A DNA stretch of 64,000 nucleotides from the NCBI RefSeq assembly GCF_029168945.1, contig NC_083610.1, forward strand, positions 71,601,580-71,665,579. The letters are read 5' to 3'. The stretch is from Cannabis sativa. Taxonomy: Eukaryota > Streptophyta > Magnoliopsida > Rosales > Cannabaceae. Every line of letters starts with the position of its first letter. The stretch's first letter is position 1. Of the stretch, positions 47,262-58,760 are shown in pieces. The position numbers and the translations under genes were made by a program. The notes below the pieces were generated by a model. The model ran no database searches, was not told where the DNA came from, and saw only the letters and a program-made list of their open reading frames with translations.

Positions 47262-50141
47262 TTAATTAATCAAGTCGAGGCGGAAGACGGGGACCCCTGC
47301 GCTCAGCCAGGGCAGCATCCAACTTCTTATTTTTCTCCCAAAATTAAGCCAGAACAACGTCGGGATTGGGATAAAAAGGAAGATGGGGTTCGAAATTGTT
47401 GGCCTTCCAGCACATGAACACCCTGTCATCAAAATGCTTATCGCAGTGCTTACAGGTAATTGGAGCCAGTAAAGCATCCCTCGCAGCTTTGGAAGCCTCC
47501 TTCCGAGTCTGATCGTGGAACTCACGAAGCTCTTTGAGTTCAACAGTTAAATTGGTTGTTGCCTCCAAATTGTTCTGGTGCAGCTCCTCTAGAGATTTAA
47601 GCTTCGCAATAGGTTCCTGGTTCTCCTCTTTAGAGTCTCAGAGGTCCCTCCTGGCCGAAGCAACAATTTCATCCCTGGCTTTCAGTACCGCCTAATGGTT
47701 CCGCTCCATAAGGGCCTTCTCCTCTTGGGCTTCATTACGAATGGCCTCCTTCTGGTCCTTTGAGTCCTGGAGCTTTTTCATTACCTCGTCCATGCCACCA
47801 AACTCCGACATAGTGAACCCTTGGTCGATCAAAGTTTTGGAAAGACGATCGGCCTCCGCAGCAATCTAGCAGCCAAAAGAGAAAAAAGTTAGAACTGCAG
47901 AAGTAAAAACATAAAAGAGACCTATAAGATTGTCACTTATTGTAGTCAAGGTAACACTCATCTCTTGTATTTAGTATACGAGATTCGAAGAAGCACACGC
48001 CGCATACCTCTTGGTGGGAAGTTGGGTTAAATCAGCAGCAAAGTGACTCACCATTTCTGAGGCAAAATGAGCAAGGTTGGGCCCCACGAAGCTTTTAAAC
48101 CAGTCTGTCAAGGGATCCAAGTTTAAATTCTAGACGTCCCTAGCATATTCGCCTCGAAAGGACCCATCTTAGGCCTCCCTCAGCCACTTCTTTAGAGCCT
48201 TCGCTTCGGCATCCCCCTTGGATAATTCCCCCACGACATAATTATGCTTGGCAATGCGGAGTTGAACCCTTTCTTCATTAGGATGAGCAGGAGTCAAAAT
48301 GATGCCCAGAGGAGCAAGATACTCATCAACTTCAGAAGGAATCCCCTAATTAGCACTTGGGTCAGTGTGTCAACCCTCTTCATTTTTCTTTGAAGACTCT
48401 GGCTCAGTCATAGTGCTATTGCGATTTCGGTCGAGAGGAGGGACAAATTCTTCTTCCTCTTCATCAATCAGGGCCACTTCATGGTTCCCAAGAGCTTCGA
48501 TGGCAGGTCCTCCAGGATTCACACTTACCCTGGGCTGCTTAGGCATGTTTAACTCAGGACTGTAAGTTTTGGTGAGTGCATCCAAAAGATCTTCCATGGG
48601 TTTCGCTGTTCAAAATGAGTAAAAAATCAGAATAACATCAGAAATCATAGTCCTACCTTTGTGATTTAATTCTGTCTTAGCAAATTCACAAATTTAAAGG
48701 CTGGTGTCATCATCCCCTAAAAAGCTATCTGAGGGAAGGAACCAACTTGAAGTCTAGGAGGAGTGATCCAAAGGAATTGGTACGAGAGGACCTGAGCCCA
48801 TCCGGGTTTGACCCAAATAGTGACTTAATTTTGAGAAATAAAAGTATTTGGCATTATCGCCACCAGGAATGGGGCATCCGAAAATTGTATAATCTATTAT
48901 CAAACTCCACTAGCCTTAGGTCAGCATAGTCTTGGACAGAAGGGACAAAGTGAATGTTCAAAGGAGACTTACAAGCTCTGGAGGTGCTTGCACCTTGGGC
49001 CCCAGAATTAGGAACTGGGAATGTAAACTTGGGTCGGACTGAAGTTCTTTCGTTCCCTGCCTCCTCTTAGGAGATCCTTCCAGAGGCAGCCTGCGCTCGG
49101 GCAAATGCAAGCTCCTACTCCCTCTTGTCTATATTTATTGTATCTGTCCTCCGCGGACAAGATAATATCTTCTCAGAGTGCCTTCTCACTCTCAGGGTTC
49201 CGGACGTTAGGCCAAAGAACCTTGGACAAATTGAAGTCCTCCACAAATTGACTCTCCAAGATCAATTTGGCCCTCGTGCAGTTGGCCGTCGGGACCAGAT
49301 CTCCCACGTTCAAGTCTTCCTTCTTGTAACTAGCAAACACATGTGCGTGGTTTAGGAAGAGTTGAGTAGGGGCGGTACGGTGCATGGGAGGGATCCTGAC
49401 CCAATCCGTCAGTAGGTCTAGGCGCTCAAAAGCTTTGAACCCGGAGGAGAAGAAAAATCTGTGGCGGTACTCCTTCACATTCTTTTGAAAATTGAAGGGC
49501 ACTGGAGTTTTGTTGGCTGGATGGGCCTGGAGTTTATAAAAACCATCCTTAAATTTGTCCCCCTTTTTGGGGACTGAAAGAAGTTCGTAAAAATACAAAA
49601 TTTCAGTAGGACTAGGCGGGGCCCAATTCCTGGCTACATAAAAAATGTACAAGCCTGACAACAGGCGGTAAGCTTACTGGATTAGCTGGTAAGGTGAGAG
49701 ACCAACAAAGACAAGGAAATCGATGAAATAATCCTGGAGAGGAAGCATGGCCCCGGACATCAGATGAGTCTTGCTCCATGCCCCAAAGTCGTTGTAATTG
49801 TGGTTTGGTATCTCTTCGTCCATGGGGAGACGATGGTAGACCCCCGAACTGGAGGGTTTCATCCCTGCGACAATACTAATTTTCTCTAATTGGTGGGTGC
49901 AGGTTAACGTTGAATGCAGTTCATCGGCTTCCTAGCCATTGGAACAACATGCAAACTTTTTGTAGATGACGGGGCCCTTCATGACCTCGTCCAAGGTGGC
50001 CAACTTCTTTGGCCCCTTCTTCGAAGACTTCACTCTGGCAGTGGGGGTTGAGATGGATTGGACTTGGTGTAGATCAAGGATTTTTTGGTCAAACCCAAAG
50101 AAACTGTGCGTATGAAGGTCACGAAGGACTTCTCTCATCTG
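47262..50141 (-). pseudogene. antisense ORF of the Tat element (gypsy-type transposase-like domain), intron-containing and broken
   Basis: Read on the - strand. It starts after an intron-acceptor-like TACTATTTCAG at MREVLRDLHTH (50138), with pieces at 49932-50138, 49674-49862 and 49173-49661. The last contains a conserved globular region (LSGLYIFYVARNWAPPSPTE; HRFFFSSGFKAFERLDLL) of the kind annotated as putative gypsy-type transposon domain in plants. A second part at 48370-48597 is acidic (EEEEEF), preceded by an acceptor-like TTTGAACAG. The C-terminal part at 47262-47800 is Glu/Lys-rich, probably coiled coil, with a CKHCDKHFDD cysteine pair. Stops occur between pieces. Antisense ORFs at this site are known from Retand-type Tat elements; their role is unknown. 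Confidence 0.6.
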
Positions 50142-51073
50142 AAATAGTAAAAATCCAACAGTTAGCCCCCATATTAAACCCTAAAATCAAAAAGGGGAAT
50201 GGGGGTCCCCTAACAGCTGGAAAGAGGCCCCATCCAAACATCGGGTGCAAAACGTCCTAGCAAAGAAGGAAAGAAAAAATGGAAGTGCAAAAGTCACTTC
50301 GAACAACCAAAAAAAAGCGCACGGGAAATCACCATTTTCAACTTTCCCAGAAAAGGAAAAACAGTAGTTCATACACAACGAAAGTAGTAAATGACATAAA
50401 ATGAATGAAAACAAAGAGCATAAGTCATCGGACGCCCAACTTTGGGGGCGTCATATTAACAGTGGCCATAACCGTCGTTTCAAGGAATCCAAACACATCA
50501 GACAAAAATACATTGTCATCTATACTTGCCCTAACAACTGAAAGAAATGTCTGAATAGAAACTTACACAAAGGCGGCAAGACAAAAGTTGATAACACCTG
50601 GTGGTAATATTTCGTCTGGTAACGATAGAGGAAAAGTAGAAGAAAATTAGGGGCGTCTAGAATTTTGTCGAATGGTTTTGGTAGACTAGAAGTTGTTGGG
50701 TGGTGAAAATTACCTAGTTGGGAAAAGTGTTGGCTTTTATAGACCATTTGGGGTGCAAGGCAGGATTGATCAAGCACCATTGTACGGTGAAGATTCACAA
50801 CAATTCGAATTCCATGATCCGACGAATGGGATGAACGGGTGTAAAGAGGAGAAAGGGCGGTTAAAACATTTCAGTACCTTTCTGACACCGGTATTGATGG
50901 AAGGGTCTGTCAACAGGAAGGGAGTGAATTGTTGCCTGCAAAAGAAATAAAAATCAATGATGATGATCATAAATACTACCCACGCGCCTGGGGCACGTGC
51001 CATTTCATTTATTGAAACTGGAGATGGCTCACAAGTCTTATTTACCTGCAACTAAATAAGACTTGGGGGTAAA
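50142..51073. other. Tat 3' non-coding region with polypurine tract
   Basis: This probably holds the promoter and leader of the antisense gene (- strand) and the sense 3' end. A purine-rich AAATAAGACTTGGGGGTAAA (51054-51073) abuts the 3' LTR and is the likely polypurine tract. Confidence 0.55.
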
Positions 51074-51807
51074 TGTTGCCCCAGTTTATTACCAATATAC
51101 GTGGCCGCCGCTATGTGTGACATGTGGATAAAATAGATACGTCACCCAGAGATGAGTTAAAGGTCAGATTAAAGAAGCAACGAGTATGGTTCATGTCGTT
51201 AGCTCCCAGAAAAGAGCAAAAGGCTCACCTTCCCCTCCGGGAGTCAGGACATAGGAAGGCACCTCCGGGCCAGGAGGACTTTACTTGAACAGTCACTTCG
51301 CATTTAATGCAGCGTGGAGAAAACGTTTGGGAACGCCCATAAGAGGACGTGTAGACATCGTAAGCCTAACTTAGGGCAATTGCACGAAAATCAAAAGGGC
51401 TAGTGACGGCTCCATTATGAAGAATCATATCAATCAAGGAAGGATGAAGGCTAATCTCACCTAACATCTACGCTGCCTACTACGTAGGCAATGCATGCCC
51501 TATTTTGTATCTTTTGAGAACTTGTGCTTATCTATAGTTGGCTCTCAAAGACAAGTTACTCATTTTCTATTATTCCCACCAATCTCTATAAATACCCCTA
51601 GAAAAATTAAGAAGGGGATAGAAAGAAAAAGATAGAGAAGACATAGAAAAAAGAAAAGATTCTTTGTAAGAAATACTCTCATTAATACAAGAGACTCGTG
51701 GATTACAGCTCATTTATGCCCGAACCACGTAAAAATCATATGCATTAATTACCCCAAAGCTCTCATTATTATCTTATTAAATTGGTTGCCGAAAACCTCG
51801 GTCAATA
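51074..51807 (+). repeat. Tat element 3' LTR
   Basis: 734 bp, TGTTGCCCCAG...CTCGGTCAATA, followed by the target duplication GATTG (51808-51812) and the continuation of the hAT MITE relic. TATA box CTATAAATACCCC near 51586-51598. Confidence 0.88.
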
Positions 51808-51904
51808 GATTGGATTTGAGCTATGGTGCTGATTAGATTAGATCCAAGATATGAAATTAGCACTTAGTGCAGATCGGATGCACTATGAGTAGACTAGTGC
51901 TGAT
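51808..51904. mobile_element. fragment 3 of the split hAT MITE
   Basis: GATTAGATTAGATCCAAGAT and GCACTTAGTGCAGATCGGATG align with GGATTGGATTGGATCC and GCACTTAGTGGGGATTGGATG of the intact copy near 18250-18305. The final piece is at 62604-62632, ending ATGAACACCCCTA. Confidence 0.7.
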
Positions 51905-52373
51905 TAGGGCTGAACATCGGGCGGGTTGACCGGGTTTTGGTTTACGGGTTTCAGGTTAAAAAAATTGTACACGGACCCGACCTGTGAAATGGTTCGGGTT
52001 CGCGGGTTTACAGGTTTGGGTAGATCAGGTTGGCCGGGTTGACGCGATCAACTCATTAATTTTTTTAAAAAAAAATCAAATTTTATGTGGTTTTTTTATA
52101 TATTAAATTAAGCATATAAGTTATAGCTTATAACACCATAATCTATATTCGTTAGATTTAAATAAAATAAAAAATGCATTAATTTTAAATCTAAAATACA
52201 AAAGTGATGTTCCAAACTATATATAATATATTATATATTATTATTTTTAATATATTATCTATGTAATAAAAATAAAATGATTAGATTTTAAGGGTTTTTT
52301 TTATTTTGAATATATTATATATGTAATAAAAATAAAAAATAAAAAAATAATAAAAAGTGACCGAGTTGGCGGG

Positions 52374-55300
52374 TGTTGTATACCGAAATGGTACGTTTTA
52401 CATTTATCAACTCGCAACCGCACGGATCTTTATTGTAGTATGGAGATTGTGAAGAACGAGGTCGAACCCATGGGAATTGCGTGAGATCGAAGAAAATACT
52501 AATTTAATCTAAGGTAATAAAACTCTAACCTAGTCCCGAAAATGGTGAGGTTTTTGGTAATAAAATAAAATAAAATATTTAAACAGTAAAAAATGACAGT
52601 AACAGATATTTTCAGTAATATTTGGGATATTATTAAGGGTTCAGAATCCACTTAAGTGTATATAAAAATATTTATGTTTATATTGATTCTCATAATTTAA
52701 CCAGTAATCAAACTAATTATTTTCTAATAAAAAAATAGATTTTCCTTCGCTTTAAAATTATAACTTCTAAGCATTAAATGTGAAACAATTTAATGTAAAT
52801 ACAAAAAATCAAAGAATATTATTTTTAATAAAATGTAGAACCAAGCATTAATAATTTCAAACTATCAAAAATACGTGATATTAAAGATGAAAGAAAATTA
52901 TTTTAAGAAGCGAAAATCATAAGCATATATTGTACTGAGAATCAAAATAAAAATAAATACTTAATTAAATACACTAGGTTTCATCGTCCACCTTAATAAT
53001 AAGGGAACTTAGAAACCCATAAGAAAATTAACTAAGAAAAGTGGTAAACTAACTGAGCGTTTTCTCTGGATTTTTCTGTCTGAAACTCTGAAACTGTAAC
53101 TGAATTCTAAAAACCTAAGCTTCTATTTATAGAAGGGTAGAATGACTAATGTGCAATTAAACTTATTACAAATTGCAAGTGGGTAAAAATGTAATTAAAA
53201 TAACATAATTCGGAGTGCCACGTGGAAAGTGGCTGAAGCTACTTTGGCCTGAAGAGAATCGGACCAGAAGAGAACCACTCGCGCGCCTGGGAAGTGGCGC
53301 GCACGCACGGCTAAGGAGAAGTCGTGCGCGTCACGCGCGCGTGGGAGCAGAGGGGCTGCTGGTGCTGGCGGTGGCAGCTGCGGGCGAATGGGAGGAGGCC
53401 ACGTGGCTGCCTTGTCTGCTGGGAGAGAGAGATTTGGGCCGATTGGGCTTTTTTCTTGGGATCGTTTTGGCTCTTCAAAAATGCCATTTTTCATTGCCTT
53501 GGATCACATTTTTACTATTTTTCTTTTTCTTTTCCTTTCTTTTCACAAATGTCATTTTCTTAATCAAACATAAATAAAATTAAATCCAAATAAAATATTT
53601 TCAACACAAAATATATCACAATAATTTAAATGAAAATATTTATTTAAGATCTAATTAATTTGTAAAAAAAAATGCATTTTCTTAATTTTCTTTTTTATTT
53701 ATTTCTTTCTCTTATTTGTGTCATAAAATGTTATTTTCTTACAAAATTAACTCAACGCTATAATATTTTTAAATAAAAATATATTACATTAATTTCATGA
53801 AAATATTATATAGAATTAATTTTATTTTGTATTTTTACACTAATAAATATGCATTTTTGACTACTTAACACAACCCCCAACTAGCTTATTGCTAGTCCCT
53901 AGCAATTCAAGCGGATAACAAAATATTACCAAAATGAACAAATCAAAACAAACTCTGACTAATCGAAACAAAATAAAATATTAGTGTAAACTCTAGAAAA
54001 TACTATATAAAAAAAAATACAATAGATATAATTCCAGATTTTTTGTGTGTGTGTTTCAAATCATATTCTTTGCTTTAATCCATAACACAGATAATATTGA
54101 AAAATCTTTAAAGTAAAAAGTCTCAACTCCAAATCCTCACAGGTATTGAAATATTTGAAAAGAGGAAGGGTTGTCACTCTTGGAGCTGGAAAGATATATT
54201 AATTGACGTTCAAATGGATAAAGATTTTTAGGACGAACAATGTAAACAATTATTGACCCATAGATAGGTTAACCAAAAAATATTTTAAAATTCAAATGAC
54301 AAGTTAACTTTCGGGATTTTATTACAATACCTAGAGCCAAAATAAAGAAATAAACAACGATTTTTTTTTTTATTTCGTGACTAAAATTTACGAAAAATAA
54401 ACTATAGCAAAGTCTCTTTTGATTGATGATGATATATTATTATTTTTTTTTTCTATATCTATATATTATATGCATATATATTTTTACCGATATATATATT
54501 TTTTTATTTTGCTAAATGATTAAAACTAAGACATTGCTCTTTATATGATATATATGTATTTTTTTTAAGGGCAATATCCACAATAATTATTTACCGTAGC
54601 AAAATTTTCTTTGGTATATTTTAAATTTTGACCAAGCTACGCTGATAGAGAAATGTTGCTCTTGTTTGATTTTTTTTTTTATATATATATATATAGTATG
54701 TAAGATATTGCTCTTTATATGATATATATGTATTTTTTTTTAAGGGCAATATCCACAATATATATTGTTGACCGAGATTTTCGGCAACTGTTAAAATATG
54801 ATTATAGTAGTGAGCTGTAAGAAAGCGAGATGAGGATTTTTACGTGGTTGGGGCGTTAATGAGCCTTAGTCCACGAGTCTTTGTTATTAATGGATGTATT
54901 TAATACAGATTCCACACTTGAGGGAAGGTTGTCCTCATAAATACAGAGAATGTTCTTGGTGAGTATTTGCTCTTCTTGCTTATTTGCAACCCAAGATTCT
55001 CGACCCCATTAAATGAGCTTTGAAGGGGTATTTATAGTGTTTTGGTGGGGTAATCCCTAGAATTGTTCTTACAAACGTATCTGTAAGTATCCATAAAGTT
55101 GGGTATTCCCAATGAATATACCATGGGTGATGCATGGTCAATTCCCTAGGTGCTGTAGGGTTTTTATGAGGAATGTCCTTTTTGCCTTGTGATTGACGCG
55201 ACTCTTCGCAGAGTAGACGTCACTAGACTTAAATGATCATTACTGTGGCGCTGCTGTTTGGGGGTTGTGCCGTCAGACTTTATTGCGTGTTACAATCCCA

Positions 55301-56113
55301 ACACGCTTCCTCCCATGCGGCATTAAATGCGACTTGATTGCTCAGGAGAGGCCTGACACATCCCGGAGAGGCTTCATGCTATGCGAGCTTCCGGGTGTAC
55401 CTTGTACTCCGGGTGCCTCCTCCGGGACCTATGCCCAGGGTGCTTCCTTGTGGCGTACAAAGACTTATCAAATATTTACAAGTTATCTGATCCACGTGTC
55501 CCTATTCGACTGGTCCACGTATTTTGGGCGAATTCAGGGGCAACATATATCTTTACTCATTTTTTTTTTTACAAGAGGCAACATGTGATAAGAAAATATA
55601 AAGATAATAAATTTACAATTAGGCTCAATTCTAAAAAAAAATATCCCTCTAGTAATTGTCATATTTTCAAATTTCAAAAAATGTCGATTTTACCAATTCA
55701 GAAGATCAATATATGTTCAAAAAGTCGTTTTCTCAATTCTCACTTCTCACGAAAAATGAAAGCTTTTAACTTAAGATTTTTCTCAATTAAATGTGTTAAA
55801 AACAATCAAATCATATGTTTGGTTTGTGCAATTTATACTGGAATTACTATCTAAGTAACTAAATATAGTATAAACTAGTCTAACACAATATTTATTTATT
55901 CACATAATTAGCAGCAGAATTTGACTCAAAATTTTCAAAAAGGTAAGAAATTTATCGAACTTAACGCAAGAATATACTCAGTACCCCCAACTAAAATGAG
56001 ACAGTGTTCTCAATGTCTAAATATGTATATGATAAGAACATGAGATGAGAACTGGAAAAAAAACAGAGAATATGCACAGTGATAGATGTTGATTTTCTAA
56101 AAAACAAATGACA
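52374..56113 (-). repeat. Athila LTR (3' LTR in element orientation)
   Basis: 3740 bp, + strand TGTTGTATACC...CAAATGACA. It has its own TATA (TATAAATA on the - strand near 53124-53131), a GC-rich CpG island-like patch at about 53275-53420, a roughly 172-bp internal tandem duplication (about 54532 and 54704, ATTGCTCTTTATATGATATA), and the embedded solo LTR at 54766-55545. It lacks 55 bp present in the other LTR near 59608-59662. Confidence 0.85.
54766..55545 (-). mobile_element. solo Tat-type LTR embedded in the Athila LTR (copy 1)
   Basis: On the - strand TGTTGCCCCTGAATTC...TCTCGGTCAACA, 780 bp, flanked by TATAT (54761-54765 and 55546-55550). It shares ends, a CTATAAATACCCC box (about 55028-55041, - strand) and a GGTTGGGGCG/CCACGTAAAAATC R-region layout with the Tat LTR at 39705, but is a distinct subfamily. 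It is in the same transcriptional orientation as the Athila element. The frames across it are not genes. Confidence 0.85.
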
Positions 56114-56205
56114 GAAAATAAACTAAAATACTGAAAAATAAAGAAACCAATTAAAGATAGGACCAGTAGTGAAAGAATTCACTAACCTTGGTAAATCGAG
56201 TCGTG
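56114..56205. other. Athila interior next to the 3' LTR
   Basis: A-rich non-coding DNA between the integrase end and the LTR. On the - strand it is T-rich, so a usual polypurine tract is missing or lies elsewhere. Confidence 0.4.
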
Positions 56206-58214
56206 AAAGAGCGTTTCCTCCACTTCAGGTGGTGTTAATTCTAAAAATGGTTTCAACCTTTGACCATTGACTTTGAATACATTACCAGATTTAGAATTTT
56301 CAATTTCAACAGCTCCGTAAAACAAGATTTAACGTAAAATGGACCAGTCCATTTAGAACGTAACTTACCGGGATCAAAAGGAATGTCCCAATCAGGAGGT
56401 CGAAATAACTTTTGTGGTCTAGGGAGTGATTGTGATTCTCTAGGAATTTTCACAAATCGATCTGCTAACTTTTTTGGAACATTGGTGTTTCTTTTTGCAG
56501 TACACATATCTTTTAAAAAATTTGAGTACGCAGGTATTTGCTTAATGACATCTAAGAAAGGGATATTTATATTTACTTGCTTGAATACCTCTAAGATGTC
56601 ACCATACTGACTACCTCTTTTGATTGGGATCAATCTCTGTGGGAATGAAGCTTTTGGAATGAACGACAAAGTTTGACTCATTTTTTCAACCGAGTCTTTG
56701 GAATGTGAGCTTTCAGGCTGACTCTTTTCATTTTCTTTTAACGAGTCAGTGTTCATTTTAGCATCAGGTTGAGATATGTAATCAGGTTTTTCAATAATTT
56801 TTCCAGACCTAAGGATAGAAATTGAATTAGCTTCTTCAATAGGTCTAGATGTACTTACCTCGCACTGACTCTTCAGATTAGGAATGGGTTGACTGGGAAG
56901 TGTTCCCTTTTCCCTTTCAGCTACAACAGTAGCAAGTTGACCAATTTGTGTCTCAAGCCTTAACATGGATTGAGAACTTGTGTGTAAATCTTGTTGGGTG
57001 GTTTGCATGAACTGTTGTAGGGTATCCTCTAAAGATGGTTTTCTTTGTTGTTGAGGCTATGGCATATTATGTTGGGCATGACTCTGATTGGGTGAGTTGT
57101 ATTGGTGCCCTTGGTTCATTGGAGGCTGGTTCTGTCTCCAAGAAAAATTTGGATGATTTCTCCAATTTGGATTGTTGGATTGAGCAAATGGGCTATCAAA
57201 TGAATTCCCATAAGTTTGAAGAGCATTCGCATCTTCAGAAAATGCCTCTTGGTATATAGGCAATGATGGACACGACTGGATAGTATGACTTGTACTATAG
57301 CATAGAGAACAAAATTCATTCCTATGGATAGGAGTATTCATGGATTGACTTAATGACATAGCTTCAACTCTCCTAGTTAGATTTGCTAATGATGTTTTAA
57401 TATCTACGTCATCTTTGACATCGTAAATCCCACCTCTCTTAGGTGTGTTGGAAGCTTTCGATCTAGGATCTTGGCAATTCCACTGTTGAGAATTTACAGA
57501 AAGATTCTCAAGAGACTCCCAAGCCTCATCCCCTCTAAATTGCAAAAATTTTCCAGTGTGCATTGATTGTACCATTTGTCGGTTTGAAGGAGATAATCCA
57601 TCATAAAAGTATTTTACCAATCTCCATTTCTCAAAACCATAGTGTGGACATTTTAGCAATAAATCTTTAAATCTTTCCCAACATTCATAAAATTCTTCGT
57701 GATCTTTCTGATAAAATTCGGAGATTTCTCTCCTAATATTATCCGTTTTAGACATTGGAAAAAATTTGGACAAAAATTTATTAACTAATTCATCTCAAGT
57801 AGAAATAGATCGGGCTGGGAGTGAATTTAACCATGCTTTAGACTTATCTTTTAATGAGAATGGAAAAAGTCTAAGCCTAACAGATTCATCAGAAAAATTT
57901 TGAAATCTAAATGTAGAGCAAATTTCTAAAAAATCTTTCACATGCATGTATGGATCCTCTTTACCTAACCCATAAAAAGATGGCAAAAGTTGAATTATGG
58001 AAGGTTTCAGTTCAAAATGTGTAGCATTTGTTTCAGGAAAAATAATGCATGATGGTGGATTAGCAGAAATGGGACAAAAATAATCAATAAGAGTTTTTTC
58101 TTCCACATTTACTTGATTTGGTTCCATGATGTCAGAATTTTCACTTTTAATTTCAACCCACAATAATTTTCTTTTTACCAAACGATTTTTAGAATTTCGT
58201 TCCCAGCGAATCAT
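56206..58214 (-). pseudogene. Athila gag joined to the integrase C-terminus
   Basis: Gag pieces on the - strand: 57795-58214 (IIQLLPSFYGLGKEDPYMH, LRLFPFSLKDKSKAWLNSL), stop, 57057-57773 (FYECWERFKDLLLKCPHYGF, CSLCYSTSHTIQSCPS zinc-knuckle region, Asn/Gln-rich tail), stop, 56253-57008 (LETQIGQLATVVAEREKGTL, ISILRSGK, LPRPQKLF). The last frame runs without a stop into WDIPFDPGKLRSKWTGPFYV, the GPF/Y module that normally ends integrase, then frameshifts before VNGQRLKPFL (about 56240-56275). The pol genes between are deleted. Gag would package element RNA. Two stops make it doubtful that full gag is made. Confidence 0.8.
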
Positions 58215-58736
58215 ACACCAAGTATCACAAAAATTAAAATAATAGGAAAAAATTAGGAGGCGGTGCCTACCATATAAGTGCGTAAAATAAAGACTGAATT
58301 TAAAATATAGCGAGAAATAAATAATATGTATATATAGCGGGAAATAAAAACTGAATTTAAAATATAACGAGAAATAAATAATATGTATATATTTGACAGA
58401 AATATAAATATTAATGTTAATTATAATTAATAATATATACTTTATTATATATAATTATAATAATAATATACTTTTCTTAACAGTTAAGTAATGTATATAA
58501 TAATAAATAATATATAATAATATATTAATATTAAATATAATAATAATATATAATAAAGTTTATATATATCATTTTACTTTTTTTTTTTTTTTACGTAAAT
58601 TGATAATAATAATAATAATAACAACTATATATATATTTTACTTCGTTACTAAAAAACGTAATATATAATATATATAATATAATAACTAGTAGAAGAATTA
58701 TACCAACCTGAATTAAAGTAGTTTTCTTCTTGCAGT
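58215..58736. other. Athila leader with TA-rich microsatellite
   Basis: Untranslated leader between primer-binding site and gag on the - strand. The section 58400-58630 is an AT microsatellite-like tract of AATAATATA variants plus an (AAT)n run at 58600-58620. No ORF is credible. Confidence 0.6.
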
Positions 58737-58754
58737 TCCCCGGCAACGGCGCCA
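58737..58754 (-). other. primer-binding site, tRNA-Asp
   Basis: On the - strand TGGCGCCGTTGCCGGGGA, fully complementary to the 3' end of plant tRNA-Asp including CCA. It sits six bases inside the LTR, the right place for minus-strand priming, and fixes the element's orientation. Confidence 0.85.
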
Positions 58755-58760
58755 AAAACT

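Larger units (their letters stand above)
39705..51807 (+). mobile_element. Ty3/gypsy element, Tat lineage (Retand-like), rearranged 5' end
   Basis: The order gag, protease, RT, RNase H, a second archaeal-type RNase H, integrase on the + strand, then an antisense ORF region, then the 3' LTR, is diagnostic of the Tat clade. The outer 5-bp duplication is GATTG (39700-39704 and 51808-51812). Numerous stops and frameshifts in every domain and roughly 7-10% LTR divergence by eye, mostly transitions, indicate an old, inactive copy. The 5' LTR is followed by a copy of the 3' flank and then a second LTR end (see 40440-40936). Confidence 0.85.

Noticed and set aside
53215..53577. 120-codon frame and its overlapping frames, repeated at 59758-60018
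   Set aside because: They cover the GC-rich patch of the Athila LTR, where stops are rare by composition. Several frames are open at once and differ between the two LTRs.
55265..55588. 107-codon frame with Cys and Pro, repeated at 61703-62038
   Set aside because: It lies within the embedded solo LTR and its edge, is antisense to the element and has no domain.
58737..58754. Exact match to the tRNA-Asp 3' end
   Set aside because: It is the primer-binding site of the Athila element. There is no tRNA body next to it.
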